A stretch of 64,000 nt of DNA from Siphonobacter curvatus (GTDB lineage Bacteria > Bacteroidota > Bacteroidia > Cytophagales > Spirosomataceae): NCBI RefSeq assembly GCF_002943425.1, contig NZ_PTRA01000001.1, positions 2,728,001-2,792,000 on the forward strand, in the 5' to 3' direction. The translations under genes were made by a program, and so were the position numbers. Shown here piece after piece: positions 18,183-28,072 of the stretch; the stretch's first letter is position 1, and each line of letters opens with the position of its first letter. A model generated the notes under the pieces. The model made no database searches. It had not been told where the DNA came from and was given only the letters and a program-made list of their open reading frames with translations.

Positions 18183-18205
18183 ACTAACGCACGACCTAAT
18201 ACACC

Positions 18206-19618
18206 ATGATGAAACACTTGCTTCTCTTTTTTCTGCTGTTGAGCCTGCAGACGAAGGCTCAAAACCTGGATTGGGTTACTAAGACGGGTGCTCGCCGCTT
18301 TCCCGATGCTTCCCAAGAATTTAGCGTGAATGCCTACGGAGCCAAAGCCGACGGCAAAACGCTCGCTACCAAAGCCATTCAGAAAGCCATCGATGCCTGT
18401 GCTCAGAAAGGCGGCGGTGTCGTCACGTTCAAGCCGGGCAGCTATGTTACGGGTGCCTTGTTCGTGAAATCCAATGTGCATTTAAAAATCAGTAAAGACG
18501 TTCTGATTCTGGGCAGTGAGAAGCTGGAAGATTATCCCGACATCGATACCCGCGTGGCCGGGATTGAAATGAAGTGGCCCGCCGCCTTGTTTAATGTGAT
18601 GGACGCCAAAAATGCGGCCGTTACGGGTGAAGGCGTAGTGAATGCCCGGGGTAAATTTAACTGGGATCTTTACTGGAAAACCCGCAAGGAATACGATACC
18701 AAAGGCCTACGCTGGATCGTGGATTACGACGTAAAACGCGTCCGTACGTTCCTCGTCCAAAATTCCAGCGATATTACCCTGAAAGGGCTTACCTTCAAAA
18801 ACGCTGGTTTCTGGACGGTGCAACTTCTGTATTCAGATCACCTAACCGTTGATGGCGTTGTGATTCGAAACAATGAAGATGGCAGTGGTCCGAGTACCGA
18901 CGGCGTAGATGTGGACTCCTCGACCTGGGTACTGGTCGAAAACTGTGACATTGACTGTAATGATGATAATTTCTGCCTGAAGGCCGGTCGCGACTGGGAT
19001 GGTCTGCGGGTGAATAAGCCCACGGAATACGTGGTCATTCGCAAGTGCATTGCCCGTCGCGGGGCCGGACTGGTCACGTTGGGTAGTGAAACTTCCGGCG
19101 GCATCCGCCACGTACTGGCAACCGATCTCTACGCCAAACACACCGATAATGGGCTACGCATCAAGTCAGCCACGACCCGCGGCGGTACCATTGAAGACAT
19201 TTACTTCCAGAATACGGAAATGGATTCGCTGAATACGGCTTTCCAGTTTAACCTCAACTGGTATCCGGCCTATAGCTACTCCACGCTTCCCGCTGGCTAT
19301 ACCTACGAAACGATCCCCGCTCACTGGAAATCGATGCTTCAGAAAGTAACCCCGGTGGAAAAGGGAATTCCCTACGCTAAAAATATATACGTCCGGAATG
19401 TAAAAGTTACGAACGCCCAGACGGCTTTCGTCGCTACCGGACTGGAACAATCCTTATTAAAGAATTTTGTCTTTACCGAGAGTAGCATCCAAGCCCAGGA
19501 ACTAGGCGTGATGGAGTACACGAGTGACTGGTATTTCGACCAGCTAAAACTATTCATCGGCAAGAAACAGCCCAAGAAGAAAACAGGTGGGGTTGAAGAC
19601 GAGGAACGGCTCAAATAA
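18206..19618 (+). CDS. Secreted glycoside hydrolase family 28 (polygalacturonase-like)
   Basis: 470 residues with a signal peptide (about residues 1-19, ending TKAQ). The right-handed beta-helix begins with the family opening NAYGAKADGKT. Catalytic-motif equivalents are STDGVD (Asp232; usually NTD), DDNFCLK (Asp253, Asp254) and RIK (318-320). The usual GHG histidine motif reads GAG (286-288), so one conserved residue is missing. GH28 enzymes hydrolyse galacturonans or rhamnogalacturonans, and the altered GHG makes the exact substrate doubtful. The gene stands alone, not in a polysaccharide-utilisation locus, and has a terminator after it. Confidence 0.85.
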   Translation: MMKHLLLFFLLLSLQTKAQNLDWVTKTGARRFPDASQEFSVNAYGAKADGKTLATKAIQKAIDACAQKGGGVVTFKPGSYVTGALFVKSNVHLKISKDVLILGSEKLEDYPDIDTRVAGIEMKWPAALFNVMDAKNAAVTGEGVVNARGKFNWDLYWKTRKEYDTKGLRWIVDYDVKRVRTFLVQNSSDITLKGLTFKNAGFWTVQLLYSDHLTVDGVVIRNNEDGSGPSTDGVDVDSSTWVLVENCDIDCNDDNFCLKAGRDWDGLRVNKPTEYVVIRKCIARRGAGLVTLGSETSGGIRHVLATDLYAKHTDNGLRIKSATTRGGTIEDIYFQNTEMDSLNTAFQFNLNWYPAYSYSTLPAGYTYETIPAHWKSMLQKVTPVEKGIPYAKNIYVRNVKVTNAQTAFVATGLEQSLLKNFVFTESSIQAQELGVMEYTSDWYFDQLKLFIGKKQPKKKTGGVEDEERLK

Positions 19619-19642
19619 GTAGCCTGCCCATCTTTTCTCTTA

Positions 19643-19674
19643 AAAACGTACGGCCTAAAAGTCGTGCGTTTTTT
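19643..19674 (+). terminator. Terminator after the GH28 gene
   Basis: A hairpin with arms around CGTACGGC and GTCGTGCG (two wobble pairs, loop CTAAAA), followed by six T. Confidence 0.7.
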
Positions 19675-20170
19675 GTAAATACCTCTTTTGTTCGTCATTC
19701 CAGGCCATTTGCTTCCTGTTTGTTTTCCTTTTTAGCATTTCCCAAACGATTTCATCTTTTTTTTATTAAAAATTCATTTTGAAACTTAACAAAACCTTAA
19801 AACCGGTTTTTTTTCATTTTACACAAGTGATATACAGTTTTTGAAACCTTCAACAGACAGTTCTTGAAATTTTCTTTTCTTAATCAACGAAATAGAAACC
19901 TAGTTAGCTAATTATTAAATTTTCAAGATTAATTGTCTTTTATTAGGAATATAAAAAAGTTAACACTAAATTTAATTATTTCTTTAAATCTTAAGGATTC
20001 CAAATATTCTATGGCTAATCCGATTTTTAACCAATTATTTTTTGTAGTATCTTAGCAGACCAGTTTAAAATCTGTGGTCCTTTTCTCCCTTGATACAGGT
20101 TTTGTTCTGAGATTTTCCATCTGATTGCATTACCGAATTTTGAATTTTTACCGAGCAAACCGTTAGGAAT
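19675..20170. other. AT-rich gene-free leader upstream of gltB
   Basis: About 500 bp with no plausible gene and markedly more A/T than the flanks. It contains many T- and A-runs. A possible hairpin of GACCA (about 20059) with TGGTC (about 20075), followed by CTTTT, lies about 90 nt before gltB. I could not place a clean TAnnTTTG promoter. It probably holds the gltBD promoter and a 5' leader. Confidence 0.45.
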
Positions 20171-23100
20171 ATGTCTGACCAGCCTAACCAGCAACCTCTG
20201 GGCCTCTACCGCCCTGAATTTGAGCACGATGCCTGTGGCATTGGCTTCATTGCCAATATGAAAGGCCGCAAGTCGCACCGCACCGTCCGCGATGCCATCC
20301 AGATTCTGGAACGCATGGATCACCGGGGTGCCTGTGGATGTGATCCGAACTCCGGTGACGGAGCCGGCATTCTGCTGCAAATTCCCCACGAGTTTTTTCT
20401 GAAAGTATGTGCCAAGGAAGGCATTAGTCTACCCGCCGCCGGGGATTACGGTGTAGGGATGACGTTCTTTCCGAAAGATTCCGCCGTACGTCAGGAATGC
20501 AAGGAAGTTATTCATCGTCAGGCCTTAGAACTGGGCCTGGAAATTCTGGGTTACCGCGTCGTTCCCGTGAACAATGCGGATATTCAGGGAGCCGACTCCG
20601 GCAACTCCGAACCCCAGATGGAACAGTTGTTCATTCGCCGTCCGGCCCACCTGACGGGTGAACTGGATTTCGAACGGAAGCTGTACGTATTCCGTCAACT
20701 GGTGACGCGGGTCGTGAACGAAGCCGTACGGGGAGTGAATGAGAAGTTCTATTTCTCGTCGCTTTCGACGCGTACCATCATTTATAAGGGGATGCTCACG
20801 ACGATGCAAACCCTGCCTTATTTCCTCGATTTACAGAATGAATCGGTGACTTCGGCTTTTGCCATCGTTCACAGCCGATTCTCTACCAATACGTTTCCCG
20901 AGTGGAAACTGGCTCAACCTTTCCGGTTCATTGCTCACAACGGTGAGATCAATACGGTTAAAGGAAATGTAAGCTGGTTCAAAGCCACGTCGGCCCTGTT
21001 TAAATCGGATGTTTTCTCCGACGAGGAACTGAAAATCATTCGTGAGGCTCTTTGTCCGGCGGGTCAGTCCGATTCGGCGAGCCTCGACAACGCCATTGAG
21101 TTATTGTACCTGGCGGGTCGCTCGTTGCCCCATGTGATGATGATGCTCATTCCCGAAGCCTGGGATGGCAACACGGAAATGGACCTGCAACGGAAAGCGT
21201 TCTACGAATACCATGCGGCCCTGATGGAGCCCTGGGATGGTCCGGCGTCGATCTCGTTTACCGACGGAAAAATCATCGGTGCTACCCTCGACCGGAATGG
21301 TCTGCGGCCGAGCCGTTTCTGGGTACTTGACGACGATACCGTGATCCTGTCTTCGGAAGCGGGGGTACTCGACATCGATCAGTCGAAAGTAGTTTCGAAA
21401 GGTCGTCTGCAACCCGGCCGTATGTTCGTAGTGGACATGGAGCAGGGTCGCATCATTCCCGACGAAGAGCTGAAATCCGAAATTTGTGCCGCTCAGCCCT
21501 ATCAGAAATGGCTGAATAAGTACAAAATCACGCTGAACGACCTGCCCGAACCAAAAACGGAGTGGAATACGCCTTACGATAAGGAACTCATCACCAAGCA
21601 ACAGGTATTCGGCATGACGTCGGAGGACATCCGGATGATCTTGACGCAGATGGTGGAAACGGGTAAGGAAGCACTCGGTTCGATGGGGGTAGATACGCCA
21701 CTGGCGATTCTCTCCGATCAGAGCCAGCACCTGAGCCACTACTTCAAGCAATTGTTTGCCCAGGTAACCAACCCGCCCATTGACCCGATTCGGGAGCGTA
21801 CGATCATGTCGTTGATCAGCTACGTGGGTGGTTACGGCAACATTCTGACGGAATCACCGGAACACTGTAAAGTGCTGGAATTACGTCAGCCCGTGCTGGA
21901 CAATACGCAGCTGGAAAAAATCCGGAACATTGATACCCGGCATTTCACCAACAAAACGGTATATACGACCTTCCGGGCTAGCGGCGGTGTAGGTGCCCTG
22001 AAAAAAGCCCTCAAACGCATTTGCGAAGACGCGGAATATGCCGTTAATGACGATTACCAGATCATTACGCTTTCCGATCGTGGCGTGGATTCCAACCACG
22101 CTCCCATCCCCTCGTTGCTGGCTACCTCAGCCGTCCACCAGCACCTGAGCCGCAAAGGTTTACGGGCCAAAGTGGGTTTGATCGTAGAAGCGGGTGACGT
22201 CTGGGAAACGCACCACTTTGCCACCCTGATCGGTTTTGGGGCGGCGGCGGTGAACCCGTATATGGCCTTCGAAACGATTTCGAACATGCGGGAGAAAAAC
22301 CTCGTATCGGTTCCCTACGATTTCGACAAGCTTTGCCAGAATTATATCAAGGCAGTGAACGGTGAGTTGCTCAAGATCTTCTCGAAAATGGGCATTTCCA
22401 CGCTTCAGAGTTACCAGGGAGCTCAGATTTTCGAAGCTCTGGGTATTACGAAAGAAGTGGTGGATGAATACTTCACCGGAACGGTTACGCGGATTGGCGG
22501 TCTGAACCTGGACGGTATTCAAACTGAAGTACTGATTCGTCACCATCAGGCGTTCCCGGAGGCTCACGTGGGCAATCCGCGTCTGGAAGTGGGTGGCGTG
22601 TACCAGTGGAAGCACCGCGGTGAATTCCACCTCTTCAACCCTGAAACGGTTCACGCCCTTCAGCAATCGACGAAGAAGAACGACTTCGAGTTGTTCAAGA
22701 AATATACCAAAGCCATCGACGATCAGACCCAGAAAACGGCCACTTTACGCGGCCTGCTGGATCTGAAACTGTTGCCCCAATCCGAATGGCTGAAAGACGA
22801 AGAAGTTGAATCCATTCAGAGCATCATGACGCGGTTTGCGACGGGTGCCATGTCCTTTGGTTCCATTTCCTGGGAAGCTCACTCCACGCTGGCCATTGCC
22901 ATGAACCGGATCGGCGGTAAGTCAAATACGGGCGAAGGCGGTGAAGATCCGAAGCGTTTCTATACGGTACTGCCCAATGGTGATTCGATGAACTCGGCCA
23001 TTAAGCAAGTAGCCTCTGGACGTTTCGGGGTGACGATGGAATACCTGACGAACGCTCAGGAGTTACAAATTAAAATGGCTCAGGGGGCCAAGCCCGGTGA

Positions 23101-24775
23101 GGGTGGTCAGCTGCCCGGTCATAAAGTAGATGCCTGGATTGGAAAAACGCGTCACTCGACGCCCGGCGTAGGTCTGATTTCGCCCCCGCCCCACCACGAT
23201 ATTTACTCGATTGAAGATTTAGCCCAGCTGATTTTCGATTTGAAGAATGCGAACCGTAAGGCTCGTATCTCGGTAAAACTGGTATCAGAAGCGGGTGTAG
23301 GTACCGTAGCTACGGGTGTAGCGAAAGCTCACGCCGATCATATCCTGATTGCGGGTCACGATGGCGGTACGGGAGCTTCTCCCCTGTCGTCGATTCGTCA
23401 CGCGGGTCTGCCCTGGGAACTGGGTCTGGCCGAAACGCACCAGACGCTGGTACGCAACCGCTTACGGGGTCGCGTCACCATTCAGACGGATGGTCAGCTG
23501 AAAACGGGTCGTGATATTGTTATTGCAGCCCTGCTTGGAGCCGAAGAATTCGGCGTTGCCACAGCTGCTCTGGTTACGATGGGTTGTATCATGATGCGGA
23601 AGTGTCACCTGAATACCTGCCCGGTGGGCGTTGCCACGCAGAATCCGGACTTACGGGCTCTGTTCACGGGCGATGCTGATCACGTGGTGAACCTGTTCCA
23701 ATTCCTGGCGAACGAAGTGCGTGAGTACATGCGGAAGCTTGGTTTCCGGACCATCAACGAAATGGTGGGTCACGTGGAGCGTCTGAAAGTACGCGAAGGC
23801 GTTCAGAACTGGAAAGCCAAATCGGTGAATCTGGGAGCCATTCTGTACCGCGATCCGATGTACGATACCGAGCCGATGGTGAAAGTAGAAGAGCAGGATC
23901 ACGGACTGGACGTACAGCTCGACTGGGCCATGATTGAAAAAGCCAAAGCGGCTCTGGAAAATCAGGAAAAGGTAACGGGCGAATTCCCCATCATCAACGT
24001 GAACCGGACGGTAGGTACCATGCTTTCCAACGAAATCACGAAGGTGTACAAGGCCAAAGGTTTGCCCGCCGGAACGATTCACTTCAAATTCCGGGGTACG
24101 GCCGGACAAAGCTTCGGAGCGTTTGGTACCCACGGGATGCGACTGGAACTCGAAGGCGATGCCAACGATTACGTAGGCAAAGGTCTTTGCGGTACGGAGC
24201 TGATCATTTACCCCGACCGTAACATCAAACCCGACTTTATTCCTTCCCAGAATAGTATCGTTGGTAACGTGTGCTTCTACGGAGCCACTTCCGGCGAAGC
24301 GTACATCCGCGGTATGGCTGGCGAACGTTTCGGCGTACGGAACTCGGGTGCCAAAGTAGTCGTCGAAGGCATCGGTGACCACGGTTGCGAGTATATGACA
24401 GGTGGTTTAGTAATCATTCTGGGTAATACCGGACGTAACTTCGGTGCGGGTATGAGTGGCGGTGTCGCGTACATCTGGGATAAAAACGGTGATTTTGCTG
24501 ACAAGGTCAATCCGGAAATGATTGCTCTGGAAAAACTCAGCAGCGAAGATCATAACATCGTTCGGATGTACGTTGAGAAACACCAGTCGCACACACAATC
24601 GAAAGTAGCAACCATCGTACTCGATAACTGGGATACCATTGCCGATCAGTTTGTGAAGGTGATGCCGACCGACTTTAAGCAGGCTCTGGCCAACAAAGGC
24701 ATTGCCCTGAGCGATCAGATTGCGAACAAAGAAGTCGTATACGGTGACTTTGTAGCAGACGTGCTGGTAAAATAA
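20171..24775 (+). CDS. gltB: Glutamate synthase large subunit
   Basis: 1534 residues, the usual length. It moves the amide nitrogen of glutamine to 2-oxoglutarate. The N-terminal class II amidotransferase domain opens at EHDACGIGF (Cys22 is the expected nucleophile after propeptide removal). A central domain and the FMN synthase domain follow (GEGGEDPKRF, PGEGGQLPGHKV, GHDGGTGASPL). The 3Fe-4S cluster cysteines are C1139, C1145 and C1150 in the form CX5CX4C. The C-terminal GltB3 beta-helix holds GTAGQSFGAFG and GAGMSGG. gltD follows 107 nt downstream. Confidence 0.98.
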   Translation: MSDQPNQQPLGLYRPEFEHDACGIGFIANMKGRKSHRTVRDAIQILERMDHRGACGCDPNSGDGAGILLQIPHEFFLKVCAKEGISLPAAGDYGVGMTFFPKDSAVRQECKEVIHRQALELGLEILGYRVVPVNNADIQGADSGNSEPQMEQLFIRRPAHLTGELDFERKLYVFRQLVTRVVNEAVRGVNEKFYFSSLSTRTIIYKGMLTTMQTLPYFLDLQNESVTSAFAIVHSRFSTNTFPEWKLAQPFRFIAHNGEINTVKGNVSWFKATSALFKSDVFSDEELKIIREALCPAGQSDSASLDNAIELLYLAGRSLPHVMMMLIPEAWDGNTEMDLQRKAFYEYHAALMEPWDGPASISFTDGKIIGATLDRNGLRPSRFWVLDDDTVILSSEAGVLDIDQSKVVSKGRLQPGRMFVVDMEQGRIIPDEELKSEICAAQPYQKWLNKYKITLNDLPEPKTEWNTPYDKELITKQQVFGMTSEDIRMILTQMVETGKEALGSMGVDTPLAILSDQSQHLSHYFKQLFAQVTNPPIDPIRERTIMSLISYVGGYGNILTESPEHCKVLELRQPVLDNTQLEKIRNIDTRHFTNKTVYTTFRASGGVGALKKALKRICEDAEYAVNDDYQIITLSDRGVDSNHAPIPSLLATSAVHQHLSRKGLRAKVGLIVEAGDVWETHHFATLIGFGAAAVNPYMAFETISNMREKNLVSVPYDFDKLCQNYIKAVNGELLKIFSKMGISTLQSYQGAQIFEALGITKEVVDEYFTGTVTRIGGLNLDGIQTEVLIRHHQAFPEAHVGNPRLEVGGVYQWKHRGEFHLFNPETVHALQQSTKKNDFELFKKYTKAIDDQTQKTATLRGLLDLKLLPQSEWLKDEEVESIQSIMTRFATGAMSFGSISWEAHSTLAIAMNRIGGKSNTGEGGEDPKRFYTVLPNGDSMNSAIKQVASGRFGVTMEYLTNAQELQIKMAQGAKPGEGGQLPGHKVDAWIGKTRHSTPGVGLISPPPHHDIYSIEDLAQLIFDLKNANRKARISVKLVSEAGVGTVATGVAKAHADHILIAGHDGGTGASPLSSIRHAGLPWELGLAETHQTLVRNRLRGRVTIQTDGQLKTGRDIVIAALLGAEEFGVATAALVTMGCIMMRKCHLNTCPVGVATQNPDLRALFTGDADHVVNLFQFLANEVREYMRKLGFRTINEMVGHVERLKVREGVQNWKAKSVNLGAILYRDPMYDTEPMVKVEEQDHGLDVQLDWAMIEKAKAALENQEKVTGEFPIINVNRTVGTMLSNEITKVYKAKGLPAGTIHFKFRGTAGQSFGAFGTHGMRLELEGDANDYVGKGLCGTELIIYPDRNIKPDFIPSQNSIVGNVCFYGATSGEAYIRGMAGERFGVRNSGAKVVVEGIGDHGCEYMTGGLVIILGNTGRNFGAGMSGGVAYIWDKNGDFADKVNPEMIALEKLSSEDHNIVRMYVEKHQSHTQSKVATIVLDNWDTIADQFVKVMPTDFKQALANKGIALSDQIANKEVVYGDFVADVLVK

Positions 24776-24784
24776 TGATTCGGG

Positions 24785-24810
24785 AGGGTTCCCGCCCCTG
24801 GGAATCCTCT
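24785..24810 (+). other. Intercistronic hairpin in gltB-gltD
   Basis: A 9-bp stem (GGGTTCCC paired with GGGAATCC, including one G-U pair) with loop GCCCCT, without a T-run. It is more likely an RNA stability or processing element than a full terminator. Confidence 0.4.
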
Positions 24811-24882
24811 CTATTCTCCCCTTTCAAGTTTTCCAATTCGATCATTCGTACTGCCTTCGGGTAGTCATCATTCATACGTACA

Positions 24883-26412
24883 ATGGGCAAACCAACTGGT
24901 TTTCTAGAATTTACGCGAGAATTACCTAGCAAACGTCCGGTAGCTGAGCGTAAACTCGATTACAAGGAAATTGACATTGATCTGTCTTTTGAACAAGTAC
25001 AGACCCACAATGCAGCCCGCTGCATGGACTGCGGTATCCCTTTTTGTCACAACGGCTGTCCGCTGGGAAACATCATCCCGGAATTCAACGACGCCGTGTA
25101 CGAAAACAACTGGGGTCTGGCTTACGAAATTCTGAGCTCGACCAACAACTTCCCGGAATTTACGGGTCGTATTTGTCCGGCTCCCTGCGAGGCTTCCTGC
25201 GTACTGGGCATCAACAAGCCCCCCGTTACGATTGAGTACATCGAGAAATCCATCATCGAGTACGCCTTCCTGAACGGTTACGTGAAGCCCCTGCAAATTG
25301 ATGAGAAAGACCGTACGGGTAAGAAAGTAGCCGTCATCGGTGGCGGACCTGCGGGTCTGGCTGCGGCGGCTCAGCTCAACAAAGCGGGTCACTGGGTCAC
25401 CGTTTACGAACGGGCCGATCAGGTGGGTGGCTTGTTACGTTACGGCATCCCCGATTTCAAACTCGAAAAATGGACCATCGATCGCCGCGTGGAAGTGATG
25501 AAAGCGGAAGGCATCACCTTCAAAACGGGCGTCAACGTGGGCGAGGATATTTCCGGCTCGGAACTGCTCGATCAGTATGATCTGGTCATGCTTTCGGGCG
25601 GCTCGACCGTGGCCCGGGGTATTAACAAAACCTGGGATGGTAAGGATGTAATTGGTTGGGATACGTACCTGAACAAAGGCGTACACCCGGCGATGGAATT
25701 CCTGAGTCAGCAAAACAAGCGGAATGCCAACATTGACCGTGTCTACGATCATCGCGGCATGCACTACAAAAATGGAGAATTGCTTGCGACGGGTAAACAC
25801 GTGGTCGTGATTGGCGGTGGCGATACGGGTTCTGACTGTATCGGTACATCCAATCGTCATTCGGCGGCTTCGGTTACGCAGGTAGAAGTAATGCCCGAAC
25901 CTCCGAAAGAACGTCACCCGGGTACGCCCTGGCCCTTATGGCCGAACATGAAACGGACCAGCACCTCACACGATGAAGGTTGCGAACGTTTCTGGAGTAT
26001 TTCCGTGAAAGAATTTATCGGTGACGGTGACAAACTGACGCACCTGCGTATTGCCGATATCGTCTTGACAGTAGTGGATGGCAAAGCACAGAACGTAGAA
26101 CAGAACGAACGCGTGGTTCCCTGCGATCTCGCTCTGATTGCCGCGGGCTTCCTCCACCCCCAACGCGAAGGTCTGTTGTCGCAACTGGCTGAACAGGGAC
26201 TGGAATTTGACAACCGCGGCAACGTACTTTCGGATGATTATCAAACGGGTATCGACAAAGTATTCGTAGCGGGTGATATGCGTCGCGGACAGTCGCTAGT
26301 GGTATGGGCCATCAGTGAAGGTCGCGAAGCCGCCCGGGCCGCTGACTGCTACCTCAACGGTGGAACTTCGAAACTGGAGGCAAAAGCCAAGTCGATGTTT
26401 GCGGTGGTGTAA
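24883..26412 (+). CDS. gltD: Glutamate synthase small subunit
   Basis: 509 residues. It feeds electrons from NADPH through FAD and iron-sulphur clusters to GltB. An N-terminal cysteine-rich domain carries CMDCGIPFCHNGCP (C47, C50, C55, C59) and a second set in GRICPAPCEASC. The FAD-binding GGGPAGLAAA lies near residue 155, the NADPH-binding GGGDTGSDC near 312, and the C-terminal GDMRRGQSLVVWAI closes the FAD site. It is a complete GltBD pair in one likely operon. Confidence 0.97.
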   Translation: MGKPTGFLEFTRELPSKRPVAERKLDYKEIDIDLSFEQVQTHNAARCMDCGIPFCHNGCPLGNIIPEFNDAVYENNWGLAYEILSSTNNFPEFTGRICPAPCEASCVLGINKPPVTIEYIEKSIIEYAFLNGYVKPLQIDEKDRTGKKVAVIGGGPAGLAAAAQLNKAGHWVTVYERADQVGGLLRYGIPDFKLEKWTIDRRVEVMKAEGITFKTGVNVGEDISGSELLDQYDLVMLSGGSTVARGINKTWDGKDVIGWDTYLNKGVHPAMEFLSQQNKRNANIDRVYDHRGMHYKNGELLATGKHVVVIGGGDTGSDCIGTSNRHSAASVTQVEVMPEPPKERHPGTPWPLWPNMKRTSTSHDEGCERFWSISVKEFIGDGDKLTHLRIADIVLTVVDGKAQNVEQNERVVPCDLALIAAGFLHPQREGLLSQLAEQGLEFDNRGNVLSDDYQTGIDKVFVAGDMRRGQSLVVWAISEGREAARAADCYLNGGTSKLEAKAKSMFAVV

Positions 26413-26430
26413 ATAAGATTTTAGTAATGA

Positions 26431-26469
26431 AGAAAAGCCCTCCGACATATTCTATCGGAGGGCTTTTCT
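26431..26469. terminator. Bidirectional terminator between gltD and the efflux operon
   Basis: A 15-bp perfect stem (arms 26431-26445 and 26455-26469) with a 9-nt loop between two convergent genes. The A/T-rich outer ends give U-rich tails in both directions. Confidence 0.85.
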
Positions 26470-26486
26470 TTGTACATATGATCCTA

Positions 26487-28070
26487 TCAAAAGGGTATCG
26501 GCGGTTGTCGCGTAAAGAGAAGCTTCGTTCGCAGGTAAGGTACCAAGGCAATCGCTAGCATGGTTACGCCAATGACAGCGGCCACAATCAGGTAATAATC
26601 CATCGAGTAGCGAAGCTGGGTTTGCAGATCTACCGTTTGACCCAACAGCTTGCTCGCGGCCAGACTGGCCTGATCCCCCGCCATACCTTGGTGCATCAGC
26701 GTTTCCCTGTACTGGGCTAAGCGTTGCAGCGTATACGGGTTGGTGGCAGTTACCTCATCCTGTAAACGATGGTAGTGCAGACTTTTTGAAAACAGGCGGG
26801 TGAAATTCAAAATCCCCATACTTAAACTAAAACCCGTAAATCGCACGAGAATCCCCACCGCCGAAGCTGAACTACTGATCGACGCCGGTACGGCCGATAC
26901 GTAGAAGTTAATGATTGGGACCATCAGGGTGGCAGCCCCTAGTCCCTGAAAAAACAGCGGAATGACGTAATAAACCGGTTCGGCTTGATTGGAAAACAAA
27001 CTGTACATCCAGACGTGGAAAACGCCCAGAAAGGCAAAGCCCGTCAGTAAAATCAGTCGCAGGCTTTTTTTAAGAATGACGAATCGAGATACGACCAGTG
27101 ACCCCACGGCAATACCCGCCATATTGACCAACATCAGTTCAGAAACGTGAATCGGGTCCATTTTCAATACGGTGGCAAAATACGTCGAGCTTAAACCCAA
27201 GGCCCCCCGGCATACGTAAAACACCAGCAGGAGGAGCAGCCCTAGTACGAACGACGAGCTTTTAAAGACGCTCAGATTGATATACGGACGTTTCAATGAC
27301 CGTTGCCGTAAGATAAACAAGGTTGTTAAAGCCATACTTCCGAGCAGACAGAACCAGATCCTGGGTGAATCCAACCCATTTTCCTGTTGCCCGTATACCA
27401 TCATGTACGCCCACATCAGCAAGGCCGGAACCATCAGTACGAAACTGATCCATTCCACCTGATACAGGGGGATGTGGCGTTTTAATCGGACGTGGTTCAT
27501 AATCAGCAATAGCAGGATTGCTCCGGGCAGCTGCATATAAATCATGAGTTTGTACAAGGCGTTGAATTCCAGGTACTGCAACGCCCAGGAAACCACCAGC
27601 GACGACAACGGAGCCGAGACCAGCAGCAGTCCGTAAAACACGGTATAACCCATGATACGAACCCGCTCCGTACGCATCCGCGAGAAAATCAGGTTCATGG
27701 AAGTAGCGATAATCCCACTGATACAGATTCCCTGGAAAAACCGAAGGACAAAAAGAATTTGTGGATGACGAACCTGGTACAGGGCCAGGTTAATTAAAAT
27801 CGTCAGCAAAAGTCCGAGCAGGAAGTAATGTTTCGCCGCAAAGTAGCTGACCAGCCGTTGTTCGAGCGAAAAGAAACTCGCTAGTGCCACGTAATACACC
27901 AGAATGGAAAACTGCACGTCAGCGGGCTCAATGCCGTAATACCCGACGGTTTCATTGACGTTTCCGGCGTATAGACCTAGCAGAAATAGCCCCGGCATCA
28001 GTACGATGAACAGCGTAGCCCGAATGAACCACTCGGGTACCCAGCGTTTGAATATGGGCAAGGTTTCCAT
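26487..28070 (-). CDS. DHA2-type MFS multidrug efflux permease (EmrB-like)
   Basis: A 527-residue polytopic inner-membrane protein with about 14 hydrophobic segments, the DHA2 (14-TM) layout. The motif-A-like loop is not classic, but RTERVRIMGYTVFYG and the topology fit. It starts 2 nt after the adaptor gene stop, so the order on the minus strand is outer-membrane channel, adaptor, permease. The three together form an Emr-type pump expected to expel hydrophobic or anionic toxic compounds across both membranes. The substrate cannot be read from the sequence. Confidence 0.85.
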   Translation of the reverse strand: METLPIFKRWVPEWFIRATLFIVLMPGLFLLGLYAGNVNETVGYYGIEPADVQFSILVYYVALASFFSLEQRLVSYFAAKHYFLLGLLLTILINLALYQVRHPQILFVLRFFQGICISGIIATSMNLIFSRMRTERVRIMGYTVFYGLLLVSAPLSSLVVSWALQYLEFNALYKLMIYMQLPGAILLLLIMNHVRLKRHIPLYQVEWISFVLMVPALLMWAYMMVYGQQENGLDSPRIWFCLLGSMALTTLFILRQRSLKRPYINLSVFKSSSFVLGLLLLLVFYVCRGALGLSSTYFATVLKMDPIHVSELMLVNMAGIAVGSLVVSRFVILKKSLRLILLTGFAFLGVFHVWMYSLFSNQAEPVYYVIPLFFQGLGAATLMVPIINFYVSAVPASISSSASAVGILVRFTGFSLSMGILNFTRLFSKSLHYHRLQDEVTATNPYTLQRLAQYRETLMHQGMAGDQASLAASKLLGQTVDLQTQLRYSMDYYLIVAAVIGVTMLAIALVPYLRTKLLFTRQPPIPF

Positions 28071-28072
28071 CG

